Below, piece by piece: positions 18,190 through 26,770 of a DNA stretch of 64,000 nt. Position 1 is the stretch's first letter. Each line of letters begins with the position of its first letter. The notes under the pieces are model-generated. The model had not been told where the DNA came from. It worked only from the letters and a program-made list of their open reading frames with translations, and made no database searches. Source of the DNA: Labrenzia sp. PHM005 (lineage in GTDB: Bacteria; Pseudomonadota; Alphaproteobacteria; Rhizobiales; Stappiaceae); contig NZ_CP041191.1 in the NCBI RefSeq assembly GCF_006517275.1, forward strand, positions 5,017,001 through 5,081,000, in the 5' to 3' direction. The position numbers were made by a program, and so were the translations under genes.

Positions 18190-19347
18190 TCAGCGTCCGG
18201 GTGCGCAAGCCGGCAATTGTTCAGGTTCTTCTGCCTGAACGCCCGCCTCTTTGCGCAATGCCCGTTCCTCGTCGATGACCTCTTGCGGGAATTGACCCAT
18301 GAAGCAGCAGCAAACGCCCTGATCGATCATGGTGCGCGGGCCGTTCGGGTGGGCGATGTGCTTGTAGACGCCGTGGCTGTGACCGTGATCGTGGCCATGC
18401 CCATGGTGATGGTGATGGCCGTGCCCATGCCCGTGAGAGTGGTCATGACCGTGGTCGTGGCCAGCGTTCGGCGCTTCATCATCGTCCGGATCGCGGTATT
18501 CGGCATGGTGGTGATGAACATCTACCTCGCCGCGCGCCAGGCGCTCCTTGAAGGAGGCCATCAGGTCGGTGGTTTCCACCAGAGAGCCCTCTGCCGCTTC
18601 CGTGATCCGCTCGACAAACGTGTCGATCACATGCGCCTGATCGGCCAGGTAATGGGCTTTCAGGAAGGTGACATCCGGCGCGGTTGCCGCAACGGTGTCG
18701 ACATAATTGTAAATCCGGTCGATCAGCTTGCCCGAAAACAGAAAGTACGGCGCAACGACGATCTTCTTGTAGCCAAGCTTCAAGGCCATCTCCAGGCCGC
18801 GCCCGACGGATGGGAAGGTGACGCCGGAATAAACGGTTTCCGACCAGCCGAAACCCAAGTTTTCGGTGACAATGCGAGTGAGGCGCGCAGCCTCTGCATT
18901 GGCGAGAGTGTCAGACGTGCCGCGCCCCACAACGATCAGCATGGTGTCGTAAAGATCACCGTCGTGCACGTGATCCACGCCCAGCGCCTCCAGAATGCGC
19001 GATTCAAAGGCGGCAATCATCTGCGGATGCAGGCCGAGCTCCCGGCCATAGCTGACGGTCAGTCCCGGGTTCTTTTCCTGATACGTTGTCAAAACGGAGG
19101 GAATATCATTCTTGGCATGGGTGGCAGCAAACAGCATGCCCGGAACCGCCAGAATGTGGGTGACGCCCTGATCGCGCAGGGAATCAAGGCCCATATGAAT
19201 GTTCGGCGCAGAGTATTCCAGAAAGCCGTACTCAACCGGCATTTCCGGATAGCGGTCCCGCAAGCCCTTGGCGAGCAATGCAAATTCTTCTTCGGCAATT
19301 TTGGCGCGGCTGCCGTGCCCGCAAATCATAATGCCCGTCTTCGACAT
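18190..19347 (-). CDS. CbiX-type sirohydrochlorin chelatase with His-rich tail
   Basis: Begun at 19347 after AGAGAGG, the 385-residue protein opens with MSKTGIMICGHGSRAKIAEE, the CbiX/SirB signature with the catalytic His in GHGS. A second half-domain follows (MLIVVGRGTSDTLANAEAAR, VVAPYFLFSGKLIDRI). It then carries a long His-rich segment at residues about 278-326 with roughly 20 His in Gly/Asp spacing, and DQGVCCCFMGQFP at about 342-354. Long-form CbiX proteins also have a His-rich region and an iron-sulfur motif. It inserts Co2+ (or Fe2+ for sirohaem) into sirohydrochlorin. No other cobalamin gene is nearby. An alternative upstream start would overlap the divergent gene's promoter. Confidence 0.85.
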   Translation of the reverse strand: MSKTGIMICGHGSRAKIAEEEFALLAKGLRDRYPEMPVEYGFLEYSAPNIHMGLDSLRDQGVTHILAVPGMLFAATHAKNDIPSVLTTYQEKNPGLTVSYGRELGLHPQMIAAFESRILEALGVDHVHDGDLYDTMLIVVGRGTSDTLANAEAARLTRIVTENLGFGWSETVYSGVTFPSVGRGLEMALKLGYKKIVVAPYFLFSGKLIDRIYNYVDTVAATAPDVTFLKAHYLADQAHVIDTFVERITEAAEGSLVETTDLMASFKERLARGEVDVHHHHAEYRDPDDDEAPNAGHDHGHDHSHGHGHGHHHHHGHGHDHGHSHGVYKHIAHPNGPRTMIDQGVCCCFMGQFPQEVIDEERALRKEAGVQAEEPEQLPACAPGR

Positions 19348-19607
19348 AAGCGGCCTCTCTTTGTTGCGCCGTAGATAGCCCGCAATGCCAGCCGGTTGAA
19401 AGCAGAATTTTCTGGGCCGGTGTCCAGTCTGGTTTCGCGGCCGGTTTTTGGCCCTGTCTCCAGACTTATTGGGTCCGGCGCCACCAGCACGTATCTTCCA
19501 ATGTCCGGGTCCATCTTTGGGCGATCCAACAAAGACACCTCGACGCGAAGTCTGAATCCATTTACCAGTGGGCGCTCCTGTCCAATAACCCATTTCCGGA
19601 TTTCTCC

Positions 19608-20564
19608 ATGGCCAAACCCGACATTCTGATGCCGTACCGTCTGCTGCCGATCGCGGAAGCTGAGCTTGAAAAACGTTTTACCGTTCACAAACTCTTTGAG
19701 GCGGACGACAAGGACACGCAGCTGGCGAAGATCTCTGAAAAAATTCGCGGGGTTGCGCTGGGGTTTGGCCCCTTTGGACCTGACCTTCTGGAAAAATTGC
19801 CGAATGTGGAAATCGTTGCCGGCTTCGGTGTTGGGTATGACCACATCGATGTGCCGGCCTGCCTTGGCCAGAACGTCATGGTGACCCACACCCCGGATGT
19901 CCTCAATGAGGAGGTTGCCGATACCGCCATCGGCCTGATGATCATGGCAATCCGCGAACTCGGCCAGGCCGAACAATGGGTGCGAGAGGGCAAGTGGGCT
20001 GAGCGCAAGCCCTATCCGACGACCCAAGCCACGGTGCGCGGCCGCACCCTCGGGATTTTTGGGCTTGGCCGGATCGGAAAGGCGATCGCCAAACGGGCGG
20101 AAGCCTTTGGTTTGGACATCCACTATTACGGCCGCTCAAAACAAGACGGTGTCGACTACACCTACCACGCAAGCCTCACAGAGCTGGCCGCAGCCTGCGA
20201 TACGCTCATGGTTGTGGCGCCCGGCGGTCCGGCCACACAGCATGCGGTCAACGCCGAAGTCCTGAAAGCGCTCGGCCCCACCGGAGTTGTCATCAACATC
20301 GGCCGTGGTTCGGTCATAGATGAGACCGCGCTGATTGCGGCCCTTGAAGACGGCACCATCTATGGCGCCGGGCTGGATGTCTTTGAAGACGAGCCCAATG
20401 TTCCGGATGCCTTGCTGAAGCTGCCAAGGGTGACGGTCCTGCCTCATGTCGGCTCGGCCAGTCAGGCGACCCGCGACGCCATGGCCTTGCTCGTCGCAGA
20501 CAATATCAAAAGCTGGTTTGAAACCGGCAAAGCCATTACGCCGGTTCCAGAGATGAAAAAGTGA
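19608..20564 (+). CDS. 2-hydroxyacid dehydrogenase (GhrB/hydroxypyruvate reductase-like)
   Basis: D-isomer-specific 2-hydroxyacid dehydrogenase of 318 residues. The substrate loop has VAGFGVGYDHIDV, the NAD(P) fold has LGIFGLGRIGKAIA (GxGxxG) with the basic YYGRSKQ after strand two, which suggests NADPH. The catalytic residues are Arg in NIGRGSVID, Glu in FEDEPNV and His in LPHVGSAS. The family interconverts glyoxylate/glycolate, hydroxypyruvate/glycerate or 2-ketogluconate. The start ATG lies 260 bases from the divergent CbiX gene. A GGCCC/GGGCC hairpin follows the stop. Confidence 0.85.
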   Translation: MAKPDILMPYRLLPIAEAELEKRFTVHKLFEADDKDTQLAKISEKIRGVALGFGPFGPDLLEKLPNVEIVAGFGVGYDHIDVPACLGQNVMVTHTPDVLNEEVADTAIGLMIMAIRELGQAEQWVREGKWAERKPYPTTQATVRGRTLGIFGLGRIGKAIAKRAEAFGLDIHYYGRSKQDGVDYTYHASLTELAAACDTLMVVAPGGPATQHAVNAEVLKALGPTGVVINIGRGSVIDETALIAALEDGTIYGAGLDVFEDEPNVPDALLKLPRVTVLPHVGSASQATRDAMALLVADNIKSWFETGKAITPVPEMKK

Positions 20565-20572
20565 AATATAGA

Positions 20573-20596
20573 CGGCCCGACAACTCCGTTGGGCCG
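20573..20596. terminator. terminator-like hairpin between convergent genes
   Basis: CGGCCC (20573-20578) pairs with GGGCCG (20591-20596) over a 12-base loop, nine bases after the dehydrogenase stop and 45 bases from the end of the opposing EthD gene. It has no T run. Confidence 0.4.
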
Positions 20597-20640
20597 ATGC
20601 ACCTGACGTAAAAGCCCCATGCCCTAAATTACATTAGCCG

Positions 20641-20949
20641 CTAGCCGATCACTTCCCCGATCAACAACTGCGGCTTGGTGTTGGTGTAGTTCGGAATATC
20701 GGCGGTCACGGGACCGGCCGCAGCTGATGCAGCCTGAAGTTTTTCCTGATTTTCAAAAATCATGGTCGCCACGGCATAAAACTCCGGTGGTGTATCCGGA
20801 CCGCCAGCCAAGCCTTTGACCGCTTGCACGCTGACAGCGTGCGGTCCCATGTGCTCGGCGACCAACGCCATATGGGTCTTCGCGTAATAGTCGTAATCAA
20901 ATCTCGTTTCCGGACCAACGGGATAAAGCACTTGTAAAGAAACAGCCAT
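20641..20949 (-). CDS. EthD-family protein
   Basis: A 102-residue ferredoxin-like-fold protein: VSLQVLYPVGPETRFDYDYY then KTHMALVAEHMGPH, the EthD pattern in which a Tyr/His pair in the first helix and an FYAVATMIFEN strand build the pocket. EthD proteins support degradation of ethers or act as small monooxygenase-like or muconolactone-isomerase-like enzymes. The role here is unknown, since it stands alone. RBS-like purines (AAAGGGGAT) precede the ATG at 20949. An 8-base inverted repeat about 100 bases upstream (21045-21068) may be its operator. Confidence 0.75.
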   Translation of the reverse strand: MAVSLQVLYPVGPETRFDYDYYAKTHMALVAEHMGPHAVSVQAVKGLAGGPDTPPEFYAVATMIFENQEKLQAASAAAGPVTADIPNYTNTKPQLLIGEVIG

Positions 20950-21284
20950 TTCGAAAATCCCCTTTTATTGCGGTGTCTTGATGCAGACATAGCAATAGCA
21001 AAGGACACTCACCCAAACGTCAAGGCTCGCGTTGTTGAGCGAGATTGTTTCTGTAAAACTAGAAACAAAACATATAACCCGCACAACAAATGCAACTACT
21101 GATAGGAACTCACCGCAGCGATTACGCAATTGAGTTTGAAATGAAATTACATCCTATCAAACAAACCAGAACTTATCTTATTGTTCATCTATTCATGCGC
21201 ATGTTTTAGTCTGTTTAAAGGCCTCCACCCGATCTACCTGGCAAGTAAAGATCCGAACCGGGGCACAAAAGACCGGACGAGGAT
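20950..21284. other. intergenic region between divergent genes
   Basis: Control region of the EthD gene and the GGDEF-EAL gene. It contains the perfect inverted repeat TTGTTTCT-GTAAAACT-AGAAACAA (21045-21068), a plausible operator for a dimeric repressor. The rest is AT-rich without other clear structure. Confidence 0.5.
21045..21068. promoter_or_regulatory. operator-like inverted repeat
   Basis: TTGTTTCT (21045-21052) and AGAAACAA (21061-21068) are perfect inverses around an 8-base spacer. There is no T tract and no upstream gene to terminate, so an operator is more likely than a terminator. Confidence 0.45.
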
Positions 21285-23720
21285 ATGGCACGATACGCGT
21301 TTGGCATACGTTTCCTGATTTCGGCTGCGGCAGCGCTGATATTTCTGGCGCTTCCTATCGCCGGCAGCGCGGCAGTAGATATCAACGCCGTACCGAATAT
21401 CACCACAGCCCAAGTTGATGCCTTTTCAGCACTGAGTTGGACCACCGGACCAACTGGCTTAATCCTGATCACCTTGGGTTCGGCCATAATTGCCGCTTTT
21501 GCTGGATGGCGCTACATGAGCGCACTGTCCGTGAACCGCCAACTGCACCAGTCTCACAAGCGGCTGGCAGACAAGAATGAAACGCTTGAAGCCCAGGTCG
21601 AAAGACGCGCGCTTGAGTTGTCCAGGGAAGTTGAAGAACACAAGCATAGTCAGCAATTTGCAGAAACTTTTTTCAAACAGTCCCAGTCACTAAATATGAT
21701 TGCCGAGTTCGACGGCAAAATCCTCCGATTGAACAGCGCTTGGGAAGATACGCTTGGATACGACCCTCGGAACCGGACTGACGTTGCCCCCAGCAATCTC
21801 CTCCATCCCGATGACCGCCAAAACACGGCCAATCAATTCAAGCTGCTTATCGCCGGGGAAAATGTAGACGGTTTTGAAAACCGCTGGATTTGCGAAAATG
21901 GCGGCTACAGGCATTTGCGTTGGTCCGCTCGAACCGACCCAGACCGGCGGCTTATCTATGCTGTCGCGCAGGATGTGACGGAGAAGAAAACCGCGGAAAA
22001 TGCGCTGAAGCTCAACGCCAGTGTTTTCACGTTTGCCCATGAAGGGATCTTTATCGCTGACGCGACAGGCCGCTTCCTGGATGTCAACGGTGCCTTTACC
22101 GACATTACCGGGTATGGTCTGTCGGATCTTCACAACAAGAATGCAGGTCTGCTTCATCCGGAAACCGACAGCGCATCGGCCTATCGCGACCGCTTGGATG
22201 CCGTCAATGCCAATGGCGTTTGGCGCGGAGACGTCAACATCCGGAAAAAGGATGGCCAATCTTTTCCCGCCTTGCTCACGTTGAGTGCTGTAGAGGACGA
22301 AAGCGGCCAGGTTGACAACTATATTGGCCTGTTTTCCGATATCACAAAACTCAAGAACAACGAGAAGGCGCTGGAAAAACTCGCAAGGCACGACAAGCTC
22401 ACAGGGCTGCCAAATAGGGATCTGCTGGCGGACCGGCTCACCCAGGCGATGGCGCGGGCGCGCCGCCACGATCTTTTCATCGCTGTGGCTTTCATTGACC
22501 TCGATGGTTTTAAGGCCGTCAACGACACCTATGGACATTCCACCGGCGATGCACTTTTGGTGGCGATCGCCCGGCGGCTCAAGGCCGCTTTGCGGATAGA
22601 GGACACGTTGGCGCGGATAGGTGGTGATGAATTTGTCGCCATCATTACGGACCTGCACCACGAACGCGACTGCGTTGGTACATTGGAGCGGATTTTGAGG
22701 GCTGCTTCCGAGCAATTTATTCTCGGCCCAATTACCACCTCCGTCACCGCCAGCATTGGTGTCGCCTTCTATCCCCAAGACCATGCCATATCTGGGGAGC
22801 AGTTGGAGCGGCAAGCGGATCAAGCAATGTATGAAGCCAAATTGGCCGGCCGCAACCGTTACCGCTTTTTTGATCCTGACAAGGACAAGGCGCTGGCGAC
22901 CTACCACACACAGGTTGCCGAAGCACAGACCGCGTTGGAGAAGAATGAATTCCGGCTGTTTTATCAACCAAAGGCAGATCTCGAGACTGGCCTGATCATC
23001 GGCTGCGAAGCACTCTTGCGCTGGCAGCATCCGGATCGCGGATTGCTCGTCCCGCAAGAGTTTCTTCCGCCCATCCGCAAGCACCCCGCCCTGGCCCTCG
23101 CAATTGGCAACTGGGTCCTGGATCAGACATTGCGGCAACTGCAGAACTGGCAAAAACAGGGCCTGGACCTGAATGTCAGTGTCAATTTGAGCGGACTTCA
23201 GGTTATGGCGCCGGATTTCAAGGAGGTTCTCCACGGGCATCTTGACCGGCATACCGACATCACACCGGAGCACCTGGAAATCGAATTTGTTGAATCCGAC
23301 GTCTTGCTTGATATCAGCACGATGAAGTCCGTTATCGAGAGCTGTCAGGACCTCGGCGTACGCTTCGCCCTTGATGATTTCGGCGCAGGTTATTCATCTC
23401 TCACCTGCCTTAAGCACCTTCCGCTCAACACCTTGAAAATACATCAAGACTTGGTACGCGGCAGCCCAGAAAACCTGCGTGACCAGGAGATCTTGAAAAC
23501 CATCATCTCAATGGGCCGGGTATTCAATCTCGACATTCTCGCAGAAGGCATCGAAACCGATGGCCATACCAGCTGGCTGCGCAAACATGGCTGCCGGTAC
23601 GGTCAGGGGAATGCCATTGCCGAACCGATGGCCGCACAGGAACTTCCAGATTGGTATTCCAGACAGATCAACAACCAATTTGCTGGCCCGGATCTGCAAA
23701 AACACTCGTCAGCGAGCTAA
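21285..23720 (+). CDS. membrane-bound PAS-PAS-GGDEF-EAL cyclic-di-GMP protein
   Basis: 811 residues. Two hydrophobic segments (about 10-30 and 57-77) frame a short periplasmic piece. A coiled coil follows (about 90-125), then two PAS domains (LNMIAEFDGKILRLNSAWE; GIFIADATGRFLDVNGAF). The GGDEF domain has ARIGGDEFVAI at about 443-453 with RIED upstream, an intact RxxD inhibitory site. The EAL domain keeps EALLRW (about 575), SVNLSG, IEFVES, DDFGAGYSSL and ILAEGIE. LKIH replaces LKID, but the Lys and the acidic metal ligands remain. Both diguanylate cyclase and phosphodiesterase activity look possible. It stands alone, divergent from the EthD gene. Confidence 0.93.
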   Translation: MARYAFGIRFLISAAAALIFLALPIAGSAAVDINAVPNITTAQVDAFSALSWTTGPTGLILITLGSAIIAAFAGWRYMSALSVNRQLHQSHKRLADKNETLEAQVERRALELSREVEEHKHSQQFAETFFKQSQSLNMIAEFDGKILRLNSAWEDTLGYDPRNRTDVAPSNLLHPDDRQNTANQFKLLIAGENVDGFENRWICENGGYRHLRWSARTDPDRRLIYAVAQDVTEKKTAENALKLNASVFTFAHEGIFIADATGRFLDVNGAFTDITGYGLSDLHNKNAGLLHPETDSASAYRDRLDAVNANGVWRGDVNIRKKDGQSFPALLTLSAVEDESGQVDNYIGLFSDITKLKNNEKALEKLARHDKLTGLPNRDLLADRLTQAMARARRHDLFIAVAFIDLDGFKAVNDTYGHSTGDALLVAIARRLKAALRIEDTLARIGGDEFVAIITDLHHERDCVGTLERILRAASEQFILGPITTSVTASIGVAFYPQDHAISGEQLERQADQAMYEAKLAGRNRYRFFDPDKDKALATYHTQVAEAQTALEKNEFRLFYQPKADLETGLIIGCEALLRWQHPDRGLLVPQEFLPPIRKHPALALAIGNWVLDQTLRQLQNWQKQGLDLNVSVNLSGLQVMAPDFKEVLHGHLDRHTDITPEHLEIEFVESDVLLDISTMKSVIESCQDLGVRFALDDFGAGYSSLTCLKHLPLNTLKIHQDLVRGSPENLRDQEILKTIISMGRVFNLDILAEGIETDGHTSWLRKHGCRYGQGNAIAEPMAAQELPDWYSRQINNQFAGPDLQKHSSAS

Positions 23721-23743
23721 GCCGCTTGCTCCAGTGCTGAAGT

Positions 23744-24496
23744 TTAAGCCGCCTTGCGGCCAATCACCATTTCCCGCTTTCCCGCATAGCCCTTGACCTT
23801 TTTGATTTCAAACCCCGCGGCTTGAAGGTTCCGGCGCACCCAGCCGGCGGCTGTATAAGTTGCCAGTGTGCCACCGTCGGCGGTTAAGTCTGCCGCGGAT
23901 TTCAACAACTCCGCGTCCCAAAGTTCCGGATTTTTCGCCGGACTGAACCCATCCAGAAACCAGGCATCCACCGGCGGCATCGGCCCGTCCTGTAAGGGGG
24001 CAACGGCCTGATCTCGAAATTCGCCAATGAGATGGCGCGCATCGCCAGTTCCAAGAACCAGCTGTGCGCCACCGACGGTCATGACGCTCCAGCCGGGATT
24101 TGGTGCCCAAACCGCCGCCAATTGACCAGGCAGATCACCGAGCTCGGGAAAAGCCGCCAAAGCCCTCAATAGCTGATCTGCTGTCATTGGGCGAAGTTCG
24201 AACGACACAAAGGTCAGGGCCGGCGCCGGATTGACGTCTTTCAAGGCCAAGAGCGTTGCCAGGAAATTCAGGCCGGTGCCAAAACCAAATTCTGCGATTG
24301 TGAATTTCTTGCGCCCGATAAACCTCTGCGGAAGCCCATTACCGGACAGAAAAACATGGCGCGTTTCGGCCAGCCCACCTGCTTTGGAAAAATAGGTGTC
24401 ATCGAACCCTTCGGCGCGCGGCACATCCCCGTCCAACCATTCCAGTTCCGGCGGTCGAATGGCCGCATCTGTTTTTCTTTGCTCTTCGTCCGTCAC
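23744..24496 (-). CDS. mnmD: tRNA mnm5s2U34 methyltransferase MnmD
   Basis: A 250-residue SAM-dependent methyltransferase equal to the N-terminal half of E. coli MnmC. It starts with PPELEWLDGDVPRAEGFDDTYFS, carries the SAM motif FTIAEFGFGTGLNFLAT, and has VDAWFLDGFSPAKNPELW and TYTAAGWVRRNLQAAGFE, all diagnostic of MnmD. It methylates 5-aminomethyl-2-thiouridine at the wobble position of tRNA. The gene is divergent from an FAD oxidoreductase that resembles the other half of MnmC. The two starts are 75 bases apart, so the bifunctional enzyme appears split into two transcription units. Confidence 0.9.
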   Translation of the reverse strand: MTDEEQRKTDAAIRPPELEWLDGDVPRAEGFDDTYFSKAGGLAETRHVFLSGNGLPQRFIGRKKFTIAEFGFGTGLNFLATLLALKDVNPAPALTFVSFELRPMTADQLLRALAAFPELGDLPGQLAAVWAPNPGWSVMTVGGAQLVLGTGDARHLIGEFRDQAVAPLQDGPMPPVDAWFLDGFSPAKNPELWDAELLKSAADLTADGGTLATYTAAGWVRRNLQAAGFEIKKVKGYAGKREMVIGRKAA

Positions 24497-24570
24497 AGCA
24501 CTAAACCAAGCCTCTGTTCAATGGCCCCTCATAAGGGAGCCCCCTGACCCGATCAAGCGTGAGGACCAAC

Positions 24571-25725
24571 GTGGCTCCGACCTCCAACACTTATGACGTG
24601 GCGATTGCCGGTGCCGGGATTTTTGGCCTTTCAGTCGCTTATATGGCGCTCAAGGCAGGCCTCAAGGTCGTGGTATTCGACGGCAAACATGTTGGCGCAG
24701 GGGCAAGCGGCGGCCTGCTCGGTGCCTTGATGCCGCATATGCCGGCCCGCTGGAACCCAAAAAAGGAGTTCCAGTTTCAAGCGCTCTTAACCCTGCCCGA
24801 TCATATCAAGGAACTTGAAGCCGCGACGGGTGTCAACTGCGGATACAAACGTTTAGGCCGGATCTTACCGTTGACCACACAGGACAAGCTGGACCATCAT
24901 CTGGAGCGGGCAGAAGAAAGCAAATTGCGCTGGCAGCCGGACGAAACCGGATTTTCCTATACTGTGGAACCTCAGGGCAGCCGCTCGGATTGGCTGAGCG
25001 CAGACGCGGCTCCTTTTGGCATCGTTTTTGAAACTCTGGCGGCCCGGGCTGCGCCGCGTCTTTATCTAAAAGCACTTGCCGCCTATATCGCTGCCAGAGG
25101 TTCGCTTGTGGAAGGCACACGCGTTACAGATTTTGAGGAAACAACGGGAACTGTTCTTCTTGCCGATGGCGCGACAGTCCAAGCCAGCAATTTTGTCGTT
25201 GCTGGAGGCCATTCGGCGTTCACCTTGATTGAAAAACTCACCGGCGAGAACATTGGCCGGGGCGAAAAAGGCCAAGCCCTTTTGTTAGACGGCCATGGTC
25301 TGGAAGACCGGCCGGCAATCTATTGCGATGGGCTTTATGTGGTTCCTCATGCCGACGGCACTGTCGCAATCGGCAGCACATCGGACCGGACGTCCCAGGA
25401 TACAGACGTTGATCCGGAACGCTCAGCGGATCTGATCCGCCGGGCAACGGCCTTTTGCCCGTCGCTGGAGGGAAGGAATGTTTTGACAGATTGGGCCGGG
25501 ATCCGGCCAAGGTGCAACAAGCGCGACCCGCTCATCGGCTTGCTTCCCGGCCACACAAAAACCTATGCGGCAACTGGTGGCTTCAAGATTTCTTATGGCA
25601 TAGCGCATTTGGTGGCCGATGCGCTGGTCTCAGAGATTGCTGGCAGGCAGGCGATCGCCGATCTGCCGGAAACATTCCGTCCCGATCATCATTTTGGCGT
25701 CAACAGGCTGGATACGGATAACTAG
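24571..25725 (+). CDS. FAD-dependent oxidoreductase (DAO family, MnmC C-domain/ThiO-like)
   Basis: The N-terminal dinucleotide fold DVAIAGAGIFGLSVAYMALK (GxGxxG) is followed by FDGKHVGAGASGGLLGALMPH. The C-terminal FAD motif is YAATGGFKISYGIAHLVADAL. The overall plan is that of the D-amino-acid-oxidase superfamily: MnmC2, ThiO, SoxA. Position beside mnmD suggests the tRNA cmnm5U34 demodification activity (MnmC2), but glycine oxidase-like activity cannot be excluded. GAGG at 24561 suits the GTG at 24571; a GTG at 24559 is in frame too. Confidence 0.8.
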   Translation: MAPTSNTYDVAIAGAGIFGLSVAYMALKAGLKVVVFDGKHVGAGASGGLLGALMPHMPARWNPKKEFQFQALLTLPDHIKELEAATGVNCGYKRLGRILPLTTQDKLDHHLERAEESKLRWQPDETGFSYTVEPQGSRSDWLSADAAPFGIVFETLAARAAPRLYLKALAAYIAARGSLVEGTRVTDFEETTGTVLLADGATVQASNFVVAGGHSAFTLIEKLTGENIGRGEKGQALLLDGHGLEDRPAIYCDGLYVVPHADGTVAIGSTSDRTSQDTDVDPERSADLIRRATAFCPSLEGRNVLTDWAGIRPRCNKRDPLIGLLPGHTKTYAATGGFKISYGIAHLVADALVSEIAGRQAIADLPETFRPDHHFGVNRLDTDN

Positions 25726-25770
25726 AGTCTAAAACGCTGGTCGCGTTTTGGAGGGGCCGGGAGCCAATCG

Positions 25771-25962
25771 TTAGAGAAAAAGTGAAACTGCAGCGTAGAT
25801 CGCCGCCATCGACAAGGCCATTGAGCCCCAAAACAGGCTGTTCTTGACAACAAGAAAGACGACGCTGTCAGGATCTCCGTCCGGCATTTTGCGCTGACGC
25901 GCGGCATCCGCCTCAATGCGGCGCTGGCGATCTTGTGCAAATGCTGGCATGGCTTTAGCCAT
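25771..25962 (-). CDS. small single-pass membrane protein, 63 aa
   Basis: The first 34 residues are charged (FAQDRQRRIEADAARQRKMP) and the last 28 form one hydrophobic helix (NSLFWGSMALSMAAIYAAVS). This is typical of conserved small inner-membrane proteins with an N-in charged head. The family and role are unknown. Codon use fits the surroundings, and no larger competing frame exists between the two flanking genes. Confidence 0.5.
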   Translation of the reverse strand: MAKAMPAFAQDRQRRIEADAARQRKMPDGDPDSVVFLVVKNSLFWGSMALSMAAIYAAVSLFL

Positions 25963-26206
25963 TGGCGTGTCCTATTTACCTCTTGGTATGTGCTGTCTGC
26001 CGCCTTGGATGACGGGTTTCAGCCACCATACGCTGTTCTCCATAAAACCAGCTCAGGTTATGAAATCATAGTGAACGAATTCTTGACGATCACCACACTG
26101 CCTGTGAACTTACACACAAACAATGTAGGGTTGCCAGGAATTTTGGAAAGCTCGCATATCTTCCCCTAAGGTATGAACCCCAATTTACTCCCGAAAAGGT
26201 TCTCGA

Positions 26207-26680
26207 ATGTCGCTTGAGTCTGTCCGTTCTCATCTGGCGGAAGCTGCGCCCGATCTCGAAGTTCTCGTCACAAAAGACAGCAGCGCCACGGTGGACCTGG
26301 CCGCCGCAGCCCATGGCGTTGAGCCGGGGCAAATCGCCAAAACGCTCTCTTTCCGCGTGAAAGATACCGTGTTTTTGCTGGTTGCCCGCGGCGATGCCCG
26401 TCTAGACAACAAAAAGGCAAAAGCAGCCTTTGGCGGCAAAGCCAAGATGTTGAGTGCCGAGGACGTTGTCGATCTGACCAGCCATCCGGTCGGCGGCGTC
26501 TGCCCCTTCGGCCTGCCCTCCCCGCTCAAGGTTTACTGCGACATCTCCTTGAAGGACTTTGACGTGGTTATTCCTGCGGCCGGTGCGACCAATGCAGCGG
26601 TACGCATAGCGCCTGATCACATGGCAGAGATCACGAACGCGGAATGGGTGGATGTTTGCCAGGCGGTGGTTGCAGCCTGA
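26207..26680 (+). CDS. YbaK/EbsC-type aminoacyl-tRNA deacylase
   Basis: A 157-residue protein with the YbaK fold: an early VRSHLAEAAPDLEV, a conserved TLSFRVKDTVFLLVARGDAR, DNKKAKAAFGGKAKMLSAED and the substrate-loop signature VGGVCPFGLPSPLKVYCD. The family hydrolyses mischarged tRNA in trans (Cys-tRNAPro or Ala-tRNAPro) or related thioesters. The VCPFG variant is the one seen in the broader YbaK-like group rather than in ProX/PrdX, so the exact tRNA is open. A perfect 14-base inverted repeat follows the gene. Confidence 0.85.
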   Translation: MSLESVRSHLAEAAPDLEVLVTKDSSATVDLAAAAHGVEPGQIAKTLSFRVKDTVFLLVARGDARLDNKKAKAAFGGKAKMLSAEDVVDLTSHPVGGVCPFGLPSPLKVYCDISLKDFDVVIPAAGATNAAVRIAPDHMAEITNAEWVDVCQAVVAA

Positions 26681-26699
26681 GGAGTAGCTAGCCTATCCG

Positions 26700-26741
26700 G
26701 CTAGATCATCCTGCGTTCAGTTGAAAACAGGATGATCTAGC
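26700..26741. terminator. bidirectional terminator between ybaK-like gene and phaC
   Basis: GCTAGATCATCCTG (26700-26713) is the exact inverse of CAGGATGATCTAGC (26728-26741) around a 14-base loop. The two neighbouring genes converge on it. There is no T run, so an alternative is a member of the intergenic palindrome family. Confidence 0.6.
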
Positions 26742-26770
26742 TGCCAATAATCGATCAGCTTTTGGCCGCT

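Noticed and set aside
18360..18500. Short tandem-like repeats that could suggest a CRISPR or satellite
   Set aside because: The pattern is the codon repeat of a His/Gly-rich protein segment in frame; there are no regular spacers.
18217..19374. 385-codon plus-strand frame opposite the CbiX gene
   Set aside because: Its Val/Met-rich stretch is simply the reverse of the His-rich codons of CbiX.
21690..23273. 527-codon open frame on the minus strand opposite the GGDEF-EAL gene
   Set aside because: The plus-strand protein has complete PAS, GGDEF and EAL motifs; the reverse frame is a by-product of codon bias.
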